Positions 10,191 to 21,914 of a stretch of 64,000 nt of DNA are shown piece by piece. Every line of letters begins with the position of its first letter. Position 1 is the first letter of the stretch. The stretch lies in contig JAXQJY010000028.1 of the NCBI GenBank assembly GCA_037042185.1, positions 248,001 to 312,000 on the forward strand, read 5' to 3'. The position numbers and the translations under genes are program-made. This DNA comes from Sordariomycetes sp. S80-01Y. Lineage: Eukaryota; Ascomycota; Sordariomycetes. The notes below the pieces were generated by a model. The model had not been told where the DNA came from, did no database searches, and saw only the letters and a list, made by a program, of their open reading frames with translations.

Positions 10191-13100
10191 GTTCTGTGGC
10201 GTGGTTTGACTTGTTTGCTCTCCAACTACCCTCCACGATGCAAGCGTGTTCTCGATGCTGGGTCGGGTTGTCGTCGAAGGGATATTAATGTTGTGGATAG
10301 GATATAAGACTGTTCAAGGAGTGACTGTAAAGCCGTGGCGATGTCGCCGAAATGATTCGGACTCGACGTTGGACAGCGCTGCTGGATCCGATCACCACTT
10401 GTCGCGTTCGCGATGCTGGATGTTGAAGGACGACGCGATGGCGTGTTCGATGAGCGCTTGGGTGTACGTCTCAGGAAGCGACCAGGCTATGGATCTGAAG
10501 CGCGACAAGCGAGTCGAAGCGAATTCCAAGGCTCGGGTTCGGACCGATGGCGGCGTCGTGGGGAAGGAAGGCGGACAAAGGGGAAAGAGCTGTTGGCCTC
10601 TGGTGCAATGGAATCCAAGTAAGTACAAGAAAGTCTATGGCCGAGCAGGGCGGACGTCAGTTTGTTGTTGTTGAGAAAGAGGGCTCCGGGCTCGCGAGTC
10701 CAGCAAAAGGATGAATATGGGGAAGGGGAAGACGGTGGTCAAGGGCGGGCGGGAAATGCGAAACACTTGATCGACGTACCCAGGACGAGTTAGCCCTTGC
10801 TAGAGGGAATGCGGTGGGCCGGGGCCAGTGGGCGCCTACTTGGTACAGGAAGGCGAAGCGCTTAGGTGAGGTGAGGTGAGGCGAGGCGAGGCTCTCTTGA
10901 CAGCGGCCACCAACGCAAAGTCCTAACAATGGGGAGGTGAAAGAGAACGAAGAGGTGAGTGAAGGCAGAATCCGAGTGGAAAGACGAGGTCGAGAATTGA
11001 AAGCCAGGAATGGGATGGAGGAGGAGGACAGCGTTACAGTGCCGCTGCAGCCCCCCAATCACAGCCCAGGGTGGGCTCCGGGTACGAAGTACTTGTTCCC
11101 TGTTGCTCGCTGCGCGTGGACTCGAGATGGATGGAGGGGTTTGCAGTGGACGTGCAGCGGTCATTACAGTAATTACGGTACGTACTCCCTACTCCGTACT
11201 CTCTCTCCCAGATCTTCCTTTGCCGGCATCGCCTCTTTCTCAGCTCAGCTAACAGCGTAATGCCTGCAAGCGCCAATCCTCTTCTCCAGCGGCTCCAAGC
11301 CGTCATCACCACAAGCAGTCGTACCTCCGTAGCGTACACGCGCGCAAAACTGGCACCCGACCACAAGCAATCCTAAACCTGGCTGATGCCAGCACAGCCG
11401 CTGTGAGCCCTGGTGAGCCACGTGAGCCCCGAGCCCGTGAGTGCAAATGGTCTCCATCGTGAAGCGAGAAGCCTGCAAGAGGAGCACATGCGAAACAAGC
11501 CGTCCGGCTAATAATAGCTCCCTGCAGCCAGCCCCGGCGCCAAACCAGCTGCAGTCATAAGCCAATCAGAGCCGGCAGCTGGTATCATCTATTCTGGGAT
11601 CACGCCGTGCAAGCGCCAGCGAACGGTGCGCCACACTGTTACGCCCCCCTTCGAGTCGGCTTCTGGAGCGCCAGTGGCCTTCCATCTGGATCTCGAATGT
11701 CCATGCTGGCGCTCAGGTGGCCTGGCAGTCGTCAACCTTAAGCCACGACGGCTACGACAACCACGACGACTACGACGCACTCGTGCTCCACACAACTAAA
11801 ACCGTGACAGACTCAACAGCCTTCTCTCGGTCCAGCCCTCGTCAATTGGAACGCTACGTGCTGACGCCCAGGCGGACGCCCAGGCTGAAGGGGCCACGCG
11901 CAGTCTCGCATCCGACTCCCCATGCTCTCCAGAGACCCAAACTTGCCAGAGACCCAGAGACCGACGCAGGTTGCCGCTTTCGGTGCCCTTGCTCTCTAAA
12001 GTTCTACACAGGGCTAGACGCTAATTACTGTGCCTCAGCTCTCTTCTCCAGGCTTTGGCACCTTCGACGAGGCTGCCTCGTCCGTGACTCCGCTGGCACC
12101 TGTCCCATTGGTTTGTCCCCTGGCATCTCTACTCCCATTGTCCACCGCTGTGGTCGCACCCCGGGCGAGCAATCACAATGCAAATCATCGAGCAACAGCT
12201 GCACTTCCATCACATCGCCAGCCAATCCAGTGCTTAAATCGGCTAGCGTAACGGTCCCGCCTCTGAGAGCACCGTGCCAGGCACAGTCTTCTCACTCAAA
12301 CCCCTGCACTGCTGAGTGGCGGCAATTGAGAATCTGATCTCGCAGAGTCGCAATCCGCAGCGTCGCAAGCGCCTTTCCATCGGCGGCGCAACCGAGAGGT
12401 CAACGCTCGCCGTGGACGTCTCATTTCGGGCCTTAAAGTCGCCGCCTCGCTCCCCTGTTATTCGTTACCTCTCCAGAACCCTTTGAACCTCCATATCAAC
12501 AGAAATCGCCACCCAGGGCCCCAGGACTAGATCTGAGTCCATACCTCCTTGACTGGGGTTTTGAAAGGAACCGGTGTCGGCTGTGAATGTTTCATCTCGA
12601 GACTCGTGGATCCAAGAGGCGCCTCGTTGGAGGCTGGTCATCGAGCTCTGGAGCGTACGAATACGTCTCTACATGTGCGTGGGTTGAGGCTCATACCGAG
12701 GCGTGGCCTCCTGCGGATGATGGAGTAATATGACGGGTATCACAGGGTGTTTCAAGACGTGGCACAGCCTTGTCGGCACCTGTCATCGGAGTCCAGGAGG
12801 ACCTCCATGGCCCGACAATTGAAGTTCCCAAACTCGGCCAGCAGCGTGGTTAAAGCTACCCGACTTGCCGTTGCCGAAAATGTGCAAATGGTGAAGGATG
12901 CGAGAGGAAGTCGACCCTGGATGCTTCTAACGTAAAGCGTCTTGGTTGACACAGAACGGGTCTCTCTCGCAACAGCCAAATGCCTCAGTAGATGTCGGAC
13001 TAGCACAGCTCAAACATCGCAGCCTCAGCGACTGGTGTAGGTGAGGAAATCTTCGATTGCCATGCCAACAAGCTTGCATTGAAACCGTCATCCCATCTCG

Positions 13101-14511
13101 TCCTGCTTCCAAGCACGAAGTGTTGGCCGACTTGAGGTTCTCGGGCAAGAAACTGCCGTTTCATGTGTTTCAGAGAGACATGGGCCAGAAGCTGCAAGCT
13201 AGCCCCTTTCACCTCGCCTTGGTGGTCCAATGCGCATTCGAGGGCTCCAGCCTCCTGATTCTCTGCAGCATAACCCTAGTCAACCCCGACCAACCCTGGT
13301 CAGCCCCCTAGTCGGAACAACGGCCTCACTCCACCAACATTAGGAGTCAATTGCCAAATCCATGGTGGTCCCCGGACGCCCCCGTAATAAGATGAGACAT
13401 AACATCACCTAGACATGAGACGAGAGATATGAGGGACAAGCCTGCAAAAGCACTGCGAGCCTGATACATAAAATATGATGTGTTGACGCCGGATGGACCT
13501 TCTCCCAAGTATGTAGGCCGCTTTGCCGTCAATGCGAGTGCTGTGGCGGTAAAGCCCAAGGCAAAGCATCGTGGATCGAATCGCCATTACTAGCTTCGAG
13601 TAGCGTCTGGCAAGGGCCCAGGGGGCCTTTCCACTCGTCTAACAGGCTAAACCGTTGGTCGTCGTTCTGCTTGTGCTTGTGCAGGCGGCGTGCAGTAGCT
13701 GGCGATGGAGTCAACTGCAGCGCTAGGGTTGGGCCTCCACAGCTTTGAGGACGAAATGTTGCGCATCTGAGCATCTCGAGAAAAGATTCGGATGGCGCAG
13801 GCAGATGACACAGCTGGTCAGTACTCTGAAGAGCCATGGTGAGCCTCGTTGAAGACTTGGGAGGTACTAAGTACCATTGCCAGGTCGGGAAGAGAGATGA
13901 TTCCCCATATCGAACTTGATATCTTGGACCCCTTGACCAGCATGCAAGGTCCCTGACCCGTGCGACATGGACGGCTGTTGGGGGGCAGTTGGAGTTGTCG
14001 TGACGAGCGAGGTCGACAGCGACTTCCAGCCTCGCCTCTTTTCCTTCTTTCCCTCTCGGCCTCGCAGTTCCCATCTTCCATTGTGAAGTAATCGTAGTCG
14101 GGCAGTCACTCTTTCTAATCCTTTACGCTCATTCATTACCCTTGACCGGCCTCGTCACACACCACTCTCTCATCCTCTTGTTTTCCCACACGCCTCGAGC
14201 TCGATGTGGCCTTGAGACACCAACCGCCTGCTCGCATCGAAGCCACGCCGTCGACAGCAAGCATTTGGGGGCGGGCTCCAGCTGCTTCTCTGCCTGTCCT
14301 GAAACATTCCGACCTTGGTGCCCCGAGGTGCGAATAGACTCTCGCTAGGGCCGATTGACAGACCTGCAACCGGAAACAGGTCGGAGAGGTCAGTCAGGAC
14401 AACGAGTCAGGTCCTGGTGGCCTGCGAACAAATCTTCCTTCCTCATCCTCATATCGACAGTGGGAAGAATAAGCAAGCAGCTGGGATGTTGTTTCGGTCC
14501 ACCTTGAAAAG
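10191..14511. other. 4.3-kb gene-free region between divergent regulatory genes
   Basis: No reading frame here looks coding. The longest (11717-12337 + and 13529-14074 -) have low-complexity, family-less translations. Short features: a degenerate GTGAG/GCGAG pentamer run at 10865-10890, CT-rich tracts, and a probable leader of the downstream gene from about 14000. It probably serves as a divergent promoter and as leaders for the phosphatase (-) and the gene at 14512 (+). An unannotated non-coding RNA cannot be excluded. Confidence 0.5.
10865..10890. repeat. Pentamer mini-repeat (GTGAG)3(GCGAG)2
   Basis: Five consecutive 5-bp units, three GTGAG then two GCGAG, about 0.7 kb upstream of the phosphatase start. 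On that gene's own strand it reads as CTCGC/CTCAC repeats. Confidence 0.8.
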
Positions 14512-17500
14512 ATGAGCGTCGCAGAAGAAAAGGCTGCCGGTTTCACAAGTGCGGGCCAATTGCCCAGCACCGCTGCCAGTGAGACTGCCAGTGCTGCCGG
14601 TGCCCGTGGTGGCGCTGACGGCACCGCTCAGGCCTCAACGCTGGCTGCCACCCACGACCTGGTTCGAAACCCCATCGCCAAACCCTCATCGCCACCCTCG
14701 AATTTGGCCAACGACGATTCCGCAACGAATCAATACCACCACTCCGAGATCGATACGACCTCTCTGTCGAACCTACGCGCACAACGTCAGATTAGCCTCG
14801 AGCAACACCGCGTGGCTCCCCAACCCGCTGTCTCACCCAATCCGGCACCTGACAGCGAAGGCGCATCTTCTTGCAGACCAGGGGCCCTCGACAGCAGCCA
14901 GACAAATCATCGCGCGCCTGACTTGTCTTCTGCAGCTGCATTCGTGCCCGCTGCCTCGACCGCTCCTGCTACTGCACCTCAGGTCGTGTCCAACTCGACA
15001 ACATCGAGTCCCCCTCTTGGTTCCTCCAACAACGACATCATAACATCTTCACATTCGGCCGGCGCACCCCACGATCGCCTACAGCGCTCTGCGACCTACC
15101 CTGCCGCATCTCCACCCGACGCCACTGGAACTCAACTGTCTTCGCAGCCCCACGAATTCACATTGTCTGCCGGCCGGCGCGCACCCGCTTCTCGCAGCTC
15201 GCTGGGCGTCGAAACCTCGGATGGTCCCCCCTTATCACTGAAGACGCAACGCACTCAGGCGACAGAGGGTTCCTCGAGCGCTGGAACCTCTCCGACTTCG
15301 GCTCTTTCGCCTCGAGATTCCGGCGGCCAGCGAGAACTGCTCCTGCTGAAGTCGCTTGCCAACTCGAGTCCTCCCGATGAGCCTCGACGAGCCTCGACCC
15401 ATCGTCCACCCGTGTCGTACAAGCCGCCCCCCAACGCAGCAGGCGCACAAAACGCCAACGCCACGCCAGTTCGCGTTCCCCCCATTCGCTCTTTTCGATC
15501 CTCCGGCTCGGGCAAGAGCATAACACTCGACATGAGCCATAGGCGTGGCTCTTTCGATGTGGATCAAGAATCACCAGGCGATCCGAATAACTACGACCGC
15601 ACACTTCGCGCACTTGAAGGACGCCAGATCTCAGACATGTTGCAGATGACTCCACCTACGTCTGCCCGGAACGAAAGGTTCGACGGCGATGATGGCGGGG
15701 ATGTCTTTCTCAAGATTGCTCGCGAGGAAGGCGCGCGCCGACACGCCAATGAGGACACTGGGGACGAACCCCGAAGCTCTGTGGTAAGTCTCACGTCTGC
15801 ATGTCGTTTGCCCTTGTCTCGGGAGGCTTTTTCAGATGTAGTCACACGCGATGAGGGCTCTAGTTGGGCGTTAGCTAACAAATGATCAGTCTCGCGTGTA
15901 TCGAACCCATCGACGACCCTTATCGACCAACGTCGCATCGTACCAGCCTAAATCGCCTCCTTTCCTAGGTCGCCGGCTATCGGATCAGCAGGATAACAAT
16001 CGACCGAGACTCGACGACGAGCGCGCCAGTGAAGTCACCCGATCCATGACCCAGCGACTGTACTCGAGGGATCAGAAAGCTGCATCGGTGCACCCTGGTG
16101 AGGACCTCAACCGCTCGCGAACCAATGGCGGTACTCTGCGAGCCTCGCCGTTGACGCCTCGGTCACAGGCTTACCAGTATGAGTCTGGACCGGAGAACCC
16201 TGTACATACACGCCGCCGCTCTTCTGTCACGGACCACAACACCACTCCTCCAGCCAGCCGATCGGCGAGCTACAAGCCTGGAAATGGGCATACGTACAAC
16301 AAATCGTATAACTCATCACCCTTGGTAAAGTCGTTTGACTTCAACCAGAACCATCATCAAAATGACAACGGACATGGCCTTGAGGGCACCGAATCGACGG
16401 CTTCCACCACAGCACCATCCACCGTCTGGGATGAGCTGGATGACCTCAAATCCCGGATCCATCGATTAGAGCTGACTGGAAAGCTTCCATCAACATCAGC
16501 GGCAGCTGTCTCTCGGGTTTCCGATGAGCGGCCGCCAACAGCTACTACAACTGTTACCACCATGTCTTCGTCGCCAAAGCGGAATGGCGGAGGCACTCAA
16601 CTGAACGAGACGACTAGCACTACGTCTTCTCAAAAGGAAGCCTACCCCATATTACACTCTGCCCTGGTCAAGTCGAAACCTTTCCTGAGTGCGGATATCT
16701 TTAGGAGTTTGGAAGCGGCAGCAAATGAGGCCATGGCTTTGTCGTCGATGATGGGTCAGCCTGGACAACCCGGTCCGATATCCAGTGGTGCCAGCACGAT
16801 CGGGTCTGGGACTACAATAACAGACCGCCAACTACGGCGGAAGGCAGACAGCGTCTGTCGCAGCCTGACAGAGCTTGCTGTTGCCCTGGGCGAGGACGTC
16901 GCTCACCCTAAGCCTCAGGCCATCCAGACACAGAAGAACTCCGAGGTGCGCCCGCAGAAGCAGTACTACCCTTCGGGCCAATCGCATGTCTCGTCACAGG
17001 TCGCATCAGGAGAGGATCGCTCTCAGGTGCAATACCATTCCTCGACCAAGTCGCAGGCCCCTCAAGCCGATGAGCCCTCTACACCCACCATCAATAAGAC
17101 ATTCAGTGGGCTCCATTCAAGGCGGCCGAGCGTACTGGCTGAGCAAAACTTGCCAAAACCGGAGACCAGTCCTAGCCGAATACGGTCCAAGTTCGAGGAG
17201 CGAAGGAACACAATTCTGAATGGTAGTGCTCTACCGAGTCCCCGGGCCGCAGGTTCCACGCCAACTACACCTCAGGAAGGGACAGCTCAGCGCCGGTCCT
17301 CGCTGCTCATTTCACGCACGCGACGGGCCGTTACGGAAGAGCCCGAAGAGCAACCTGGGAGACGATCCTCGCTCATGCTTGGCAGACATCGGCGGGGCGG
17401 AACTGAAGAGCCTGAGGAGGGCCGTCAGACATCTATGCTTCGCAACCGTAGGGGTACCGTGGGCGAGGGTGATGATGACAACGGCAGGATCAACGCACCC

Positions 17501-17956
17501 TCCCGCGCCTACACCGAGATCAACGCCACAAGGGGAAGTAACAGGGAATACACCGAAGTTGCTTCCTCTGCGCGAGCCCCTACGCGCGAATATGCCCCAC
17601 AATCACGGGCTCAGCAACACCAACCGTCGGCCCAGGAATCACCGTCTACACTGCCCACGGCCTTACCTAGGAGACGTTTCGTGTCCACAAACACACCAAC
17701 ATCACGCCTACCACCACCACCATCCCAAAGCGCGCTTCCCACCCGCAAGTACCTTGAGAGGTCGCCGGCACCGACCACGGAACGCGATGCGACTGACTTC
17801 AACCCTCAGCCGCCCGAAGATCGTCGCCAGCGTTACTACTCTCTTGGCCAGTCCATGTCACTCAACCGTACTGGCAGTCTCAGCACGAGGCGCCACAACC
17901 GGGATAACACCACTACGAACTCGTCTGCCACGGCCTCGACGGGAGCGTACCGATGA
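14512..17956 (+). CDS. Large disordered fungal protein, function unknown
   Basis: Exons 14512-15783 and 15890-17956, separated by a 106-bp GTAAGT..CAG intron with a GCTAAC branch site, give 1112 residues. Most of the chain is Ser/Thr/Pro/Arg-rich and probably unstructured. Two parts look ordered and conserved: a short amphipathic helix VWDELDDLKSRIHRLELTG (about residue 600), likely a small coiled coil, and a helical stretch around SADIFRSLEAAANEAMALSS followed by RQLRRKADSVCRSLTELA. Near residue 890 there are three imperfect tandem repeats, each starting RRSSL or RQTSM and running into Arg-rich then TEEPEE acidic segments; RRSS resembles basophilic-kinase and 14-3-3 sites. No signal peptide or membrane helix. 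I do not assign a function; a phospho-regulated scaffold is one possibility. Confidence 0.85.
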
Positions 17957-18602
17957 TTCACAGTCATGACTTCTTTGACGATTGTATTACCTCAAGTAAA
18001 GTACTTCTTTCAGAAGGTGTTCGACCTTTCTGCCGGCGTTGCATTTCCTGTTCTGCATTTGACGGCTCGCACGTGCTCGCGTGACGAAAGCATGGTTTCT
18101 TTGCCCTTTCTGTTCTGACGACTCATGAAGGCGGCGCACTCTAGAAGTTGCCTTTTATCCGACGGAAAAGCCTGCATGACAAGATGCTTTGCTTTGGACA
18201 TTGATTCTCTTGGTTGAGATATTATTAGTGTATAGCTGGTTGTTAAGCGTAATCTACTACTTACGTGCCGAGGCGGCTAGGCCGCCTTCTAATATCTGCC
18301 ATCCTAAGTTCTCTACGTGTATCCTTGGCTCTCGATCAGCTTGCGGGCGAGCCAATCACAAATGGTGATGTGTTGAAATTGTGCTTCTAGTCTAGAAGCT
18401 CGTCCATTCACCAGGGTGCTAGCGACTAGCTGAGTTGCTGAGGTACCTGCGTTGGTCCACTAAGTAGTGCTCGAGTAATAGCAACGCACGCAACAACTCA
18501 GCTGAGTCACGCCGTGGCCTTCCTGGGCTTAGATGCTACCCTGCGTTCCAATCATACTCAACCTCGTTGTACATAAAGCACCCCAACACAGCCCTGTAGT
18601 CC
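17957..18602. other. Intergenic region, TPT1 promoter
   Basis: No gene seen. It contains a 12-bp perfect palindrome overlapping a TGAGTCA site about 0.1 kb before the TPT1 start. Confidence 0.5.
18496..18509. promoter_or_regulatory. Palindrome overlapping a TGAGTCA (Gcn4/Cpc1-type) site
   Basis: ACTCAGCTGAGT (18496-18507) is a perfect 12-bp palindrome. Its right half extends into TGAGTCA (18503-18509), the consensus for Gcn4/Cpc1-type bZIP factors. It lies 94 bp upstream of the first TPT1 ATG. Binding is inferred only. Confidence 0.4.
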
Positions 18603-19610
18603 ATGCTCATGAGCTCAAAAGTCTTTACTCGACCCCTAACTGTTCTCTCAAATTTTCGATCTTGTCGCACACCTAGCTGCGTTGGCGCTACATTTCGTCA
18701 CAAACTTCTCACCCCTCCGGCCACATATCGATTCGTGTCGAGTATGGACACAGACAAATACTCCGCGTTGGAGGACAAAGCAATTAATGCCAAAGCGCCG
18801 CGCAGCAGCCGTCAGGGCGGAAGGGGAGGCCAACCCCGCGAGGTCCAGATCTCCAAGGCTTTGTCCCGCCTCCTCCGCCATCAAGCCTCCAACGCCGGCA
18901 TCACCCTCACCTCGAGCGGCTACGCGCCCCTCCCGGCCGTGCTGGCCTGGGGACCTCTGAGATCCCTCAAAGTCACCTTCGCGGAGATCCAGGAGGTGGT
19001 CAAGGACAACGAGAAGCAGCGATTCTCGCTGGCTCTGAGGGACGGGGCGGCCGAGGGCAGCGCGGATGTCGACGACTACCTGATACGCGCGAACCAGGGG
19101 CACAGCATCAAGATGGAGAGCGAGGGGCTGATGGAGGAGGTGTCCGCGGAGAAGGGCAATGTCCCTCCTAGGGTTGTGCACGGGACGTACTTCGCCTTCT
19201 GGGACGACATCATCAAGACGGGAGGTCTGAAGCCCATGGGACGGAACCACGTTCACTGCTCAACGGGCACGCCGGAGGAAGGCGTCACATCTGGCATGAG
19301 GAAGGATGCGGAGCTGCTGATCGAGATCGATCTGCAGAGGAGTGTTGAGCAGGGCGGGCTCAAGTGGTGGAGGAGCGACAACGGGGTCCTGTTGACCGAA
19401 GGCGGGGGTGATGGCATCATCAAGAAGGAGTGGTTCAAAAAGGTGGAAGGAAGGAAGGGAAATGTTGGCGTGCTTTGGGAGGATGGGCAGTGGAAGAGGG
19501 ATCTGCCGGAGGGACTACATATCAGGGTTCCTATGGGTAAGGGAGGGAGAGGTGGCAGGGGTGGGGGAGGCGGTAGAGGTAGAGGCGGAGGAGGGAGAAC
19601 CATGGCTTGA
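18603..19610 (+). CDS. TPT1: tRNA 2'-phosphotransferase
   Basis: Intronless, 335 residues from the first ATG. The Tpt1/KptA fold is clear: LSRLLRHQASNAGI (catalytic Arg-His), YLIRANQGHSI (second Arg), and HGTYFAFWDDIIKTGGLKPMGRNHVHCS (NAD-binding core and third conserved Arg). The enzyme removes the 2'-phosphate left at the splice junction by fungal tRNA ligase, transferring it to NAD. The first 47 residues are rich in Arg, Ser and Thr with no acidic residue, and then comes a second in-frame ATG (18744, MDTDKYSAL) where the usual cytosolic/nuclear form could start. The first 47 residues look like a mitochondrial presequence. The C terminus carries an unusual Gly/Arg (RGG-box) tail of about 24 residues that is not part of the catalytic fold. 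Confidence 0.95.
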   Translation: MLMSSKVFTRPLTVLSNFRSCRTPSCVGATFRHKLLTPPATYRFVSSMDTDKYSALEDKAINAKAPRSSRQGGRGGQPREVQISKALSRLLRHQASNAGITLTSSGYAPLPAVLAWGPLRSLKVTFAEIQEVVKDNEKQRFSLALRDGAAEGSADVDDYLIRANQGHSIKMESEGLMEEVSAEKGNVPPRVVHGTYFAFWDDIIKTGGLKPMGRNHVHCSTGTPEEGVTSGMRKDAELLIEIDLQRSVEQGGLKWWRSDNGVLLTEGGGDGIIKKEWFKKVEGRKGNVGVLWEDGQWKRDLPEGLHIRVPMGKGGRGGRGGGGGRGRGGGGRTMA

Positions 19611-20019
19611 TTTCGTTGTTATTGCCATGCTTTAAATAAACTTACATTCTACTGGAAGAATGCGTTTGAGCTTGTTCCCACTCAATTCCTCCTGGGTAAC
19701 CATTCGGTACGTCCCAACGGCCCGAGGGCGGAATTGTATCTTCCGGTTTCGAATGACTAGGCCTATTCGAAACCTCCCCGTCTGTGAAACCTTCCTCTTC
19801 GAAGTTTTCCGTTCGTCCCCTGTATGGGCAAGAATAATTGCTCTCTTCGTAGATCAAGTATCGTAGGGGTGTTCCCAATTGCTGGACGAGTGCGTCCCAA
19901 GAATCAGGTGTCAGGTGTCTCCCGATGTGTGTGGCGATAACCAACCTTGGGAGCATAGCAGATGCCTACCGTTAAATCCAGTGCGGATCGTATCCAGGGC
20001 GACCAAAGACATTCAAGTC
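19611..20019. other. Convergent 3' flanks of TPT1 and the dsRBD gene
   Basis: No gene or repeat apparent; an AATAAA-like ATAAAT signal lies shortly after the TPT1 stop. Confidence 0.45.
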
Positions 20020-21353
20020 CTACGCGACACGGCTCTGGATGAGCCTCCTTGCCAACGCGTCCCTTTCCAGCAGCTCCTGCTCCATCCACCCTAAAACCTT
20101 CTGCGCAACCTGCGACTTGCACTCGGCCTTGCCCAGGACGCCACTCACGTCACCTATGCCGTAGGGCACTCTGGTACCTTTCTTGAAGACTGCGCTGCCT
20201 TTGAAGAAGCCCTCTCGGAGCTCCTCGTCGGGTTCTACGGAAATCAAGGGCTGTTGCATGCCGAGGTCGTTGGCTCTCAAGGCGATAGCCTGGAATAGAG
20301 ATGGACTGGCAACGGCTGCACCAGGTGTTGCAGCTTGGAACTGCCCAGGAACGGGGGAAGTGTCGTTCCCTTTGACACGTTTGCGAGCTGGGTTGGACGA
20401 AACCGTGCCGTGTTCGGGCACTACTGGATGTACTTTGTCGTCCTTCGGCTGGCCGACCAGATCCCCTGTGGGGTTCTCGTCCGAGTTGCCGATGACTCGA
20501 TCCCTTTTCTGTGATAACTTCATGTCGAGATATTTGCAGGCTTGTTCAGCCGCAAACTGCTTGGCAATCTGCGCATAATTAGCAGAGCAGGGCCGTGTCA
20601 GACCCAATGGGACTCGCCTTCTTCGTTTTGAAGGCCGGCGGCTCTTCCCCTTCTTCAAAGCCAAAATGTACTCTTGGAAACGACCCCTCGTTCTCGACCG
20701 TACAGATTACCCTCCATCCGCCCAGGCCCTCAGGGGAAGCTCTCTCGTCCTCAAAGCTCGGTATCTTTATGCGGTTCCTCTGAATGCGTTCTAGATTTGG
20801 AGTTCACCAGCCGCGCCTTACAATTAATGATCGAGGACTCACCATTGAGTGCGCTGACCCAGTCTCTGTCAGGCACCTTTGTTGGGATCAGCGTGTCGAT
20901 GGCCAAGAGCTCCTGCTGGCTCAGCGGCGCCGGTTTGTTGTTCTCGCGCTCATAGGCCTCCTGTGCGTCGATCCAAGCCCTGAGGCGGTCCCAAGTAGTC
21001 ATGCTGTCGGCAATGGGTACTGCTTCTTCAAAACTTTCGACCGCTGATGCGCTGTATGCTGCTGTTGGTGCGTCTGTCTTGATGTTTGTAGATGAGCTGG
21101 TCTTTAAGGCCTGTGGTGGTAAAGGATGCGAGGCTTGTTCAGGCGGTCCGAAAGTTTCAGACGGACTTTTGAAAACTTCTCTCCAGTCACGGAACCCTTC
21201 AGGCAGATAGTGGCAGGCTGTCGTGGTAGAAAATGCAGGCGATGATGCGTTGAAGCTTGAGGTCAGGCTGGAGTTGAGGACGTCCCGCGTTGCACTCTGC
21301 CCACTCGCGCTGCGACGGCAAAGAAGGCAAACGCCGGCACAGAGGCGCTGCAT
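20020..21353 (-). CDS. dsRBD-containing protein, probably mitochondrial, undescribed
   Basis: Three exons on the minus strand: 21353-20843, 20790-20618 and 20568-20020, giving 410 residues. Intron 1 is 52 bp, GTGAGT..TAG. Intron 2 (20617-20569, 49 bp) has a GC donor (AAG|GCGAGT) with a normal CTAAT branch site and CAG acceptor. Only this junction gives TKKIAKQFAAEQACKYL, the conserved last helix of a double-stranded-RNA-binding domain. The domain spans about residues 160-243: helix 1 DWVSALNERIQRNRIK, strands WRVICTVEN and RVHFGF, then the KK-containing loop. The N-terminal 50 residues (MQRLCAGVCLLCRRSASG onward) look like a mitochondrial presequence. The C terminus has a basic linker and a short helical tail (QVAQKVLGWMEQELLERDA). 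No nuclease domain. I infer an RNA-binding role in mitochondria; the family is not recognised. Confidence 0.85.
20569..20617 (-). other. Non-canonical GC-AG intron
   Basis: A 49-bp intron in the dsRBD gene, donor AAG|GCGAGT, branch CTGCTAAT, acceptor GCGCAG. Reading through meets an in-frame TAA. The only nearby GT donor (GGTCTG) would put the next exon out of frame. Confidence 0.85.
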
Positions 21354-21914
21354 GTGATCGTAACAGAATGGGAAGCAACGGCGAATGAAGGCAATCTCGG
21401 GACGGAAATTTAGCAGGTGCAGTACCGAATACTGGAGGTAAGCAGTTTGGTGATTGACTTACCCTTGAGCGAGAGATGTTCAGCCGTGACACGCTCAAAC
21501 TTGACCCTTGCTCCACGGGCCGACCCCTACTAGTCCTCGGTTGATAGGGGTCCAAAGGCGCCAAGAAGGTTTGCCCTATGCATCATCGTCCACGCCTTCG
21601 AGGACAAAGTAATTACTTCACAACATTCGCTGAATCGCTTACAAATTGCTAAAGCACGCAGCGTCTGAGTTGGCGCGCCAGACATAGTACTATAGTGCTT
21701 GATCAGATATCACTTTAGTTCATCACTTTTCTGGATCAACTTGCTTGCCTGGGATAGCGTGACACGGGTTGCCTGAGGTATGCATTGTAGGCTACATGCT
21801 CGAAGTAGAGCTCATGCCATAGGCCGCCAAGTTGCAGCCCTTCACATTCGCATATTATGCGGACCTCTTCGACCAGGACAAACCGCTTGCTTTCGAGCTG
21901 TGCGTATGCTTCTC
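21354..21914. other. Spacer between EFG1 and the dsRBD gene
   Basis: Holds the 3' flank of EFG1 and the promoter/leader of the dsRBD gene, both on the minus strand. A GTAAGT donor on the minus strand at 21462 could mark a leader intron. No other gene seen. Confidence 0.4.

Noticed and set aside
11717-12337. 206-codon open frame on the plus strand
   Set aside because: Low-complexity, Cys/Ser/Pro-rich translation with no family resemblance and no codon pattern like the neighbours.
13529-14074. 181-codon open frame on the minus strand
   Set aside because: No domain, begins inside the CT-rich leader zone of the gene at 14512.
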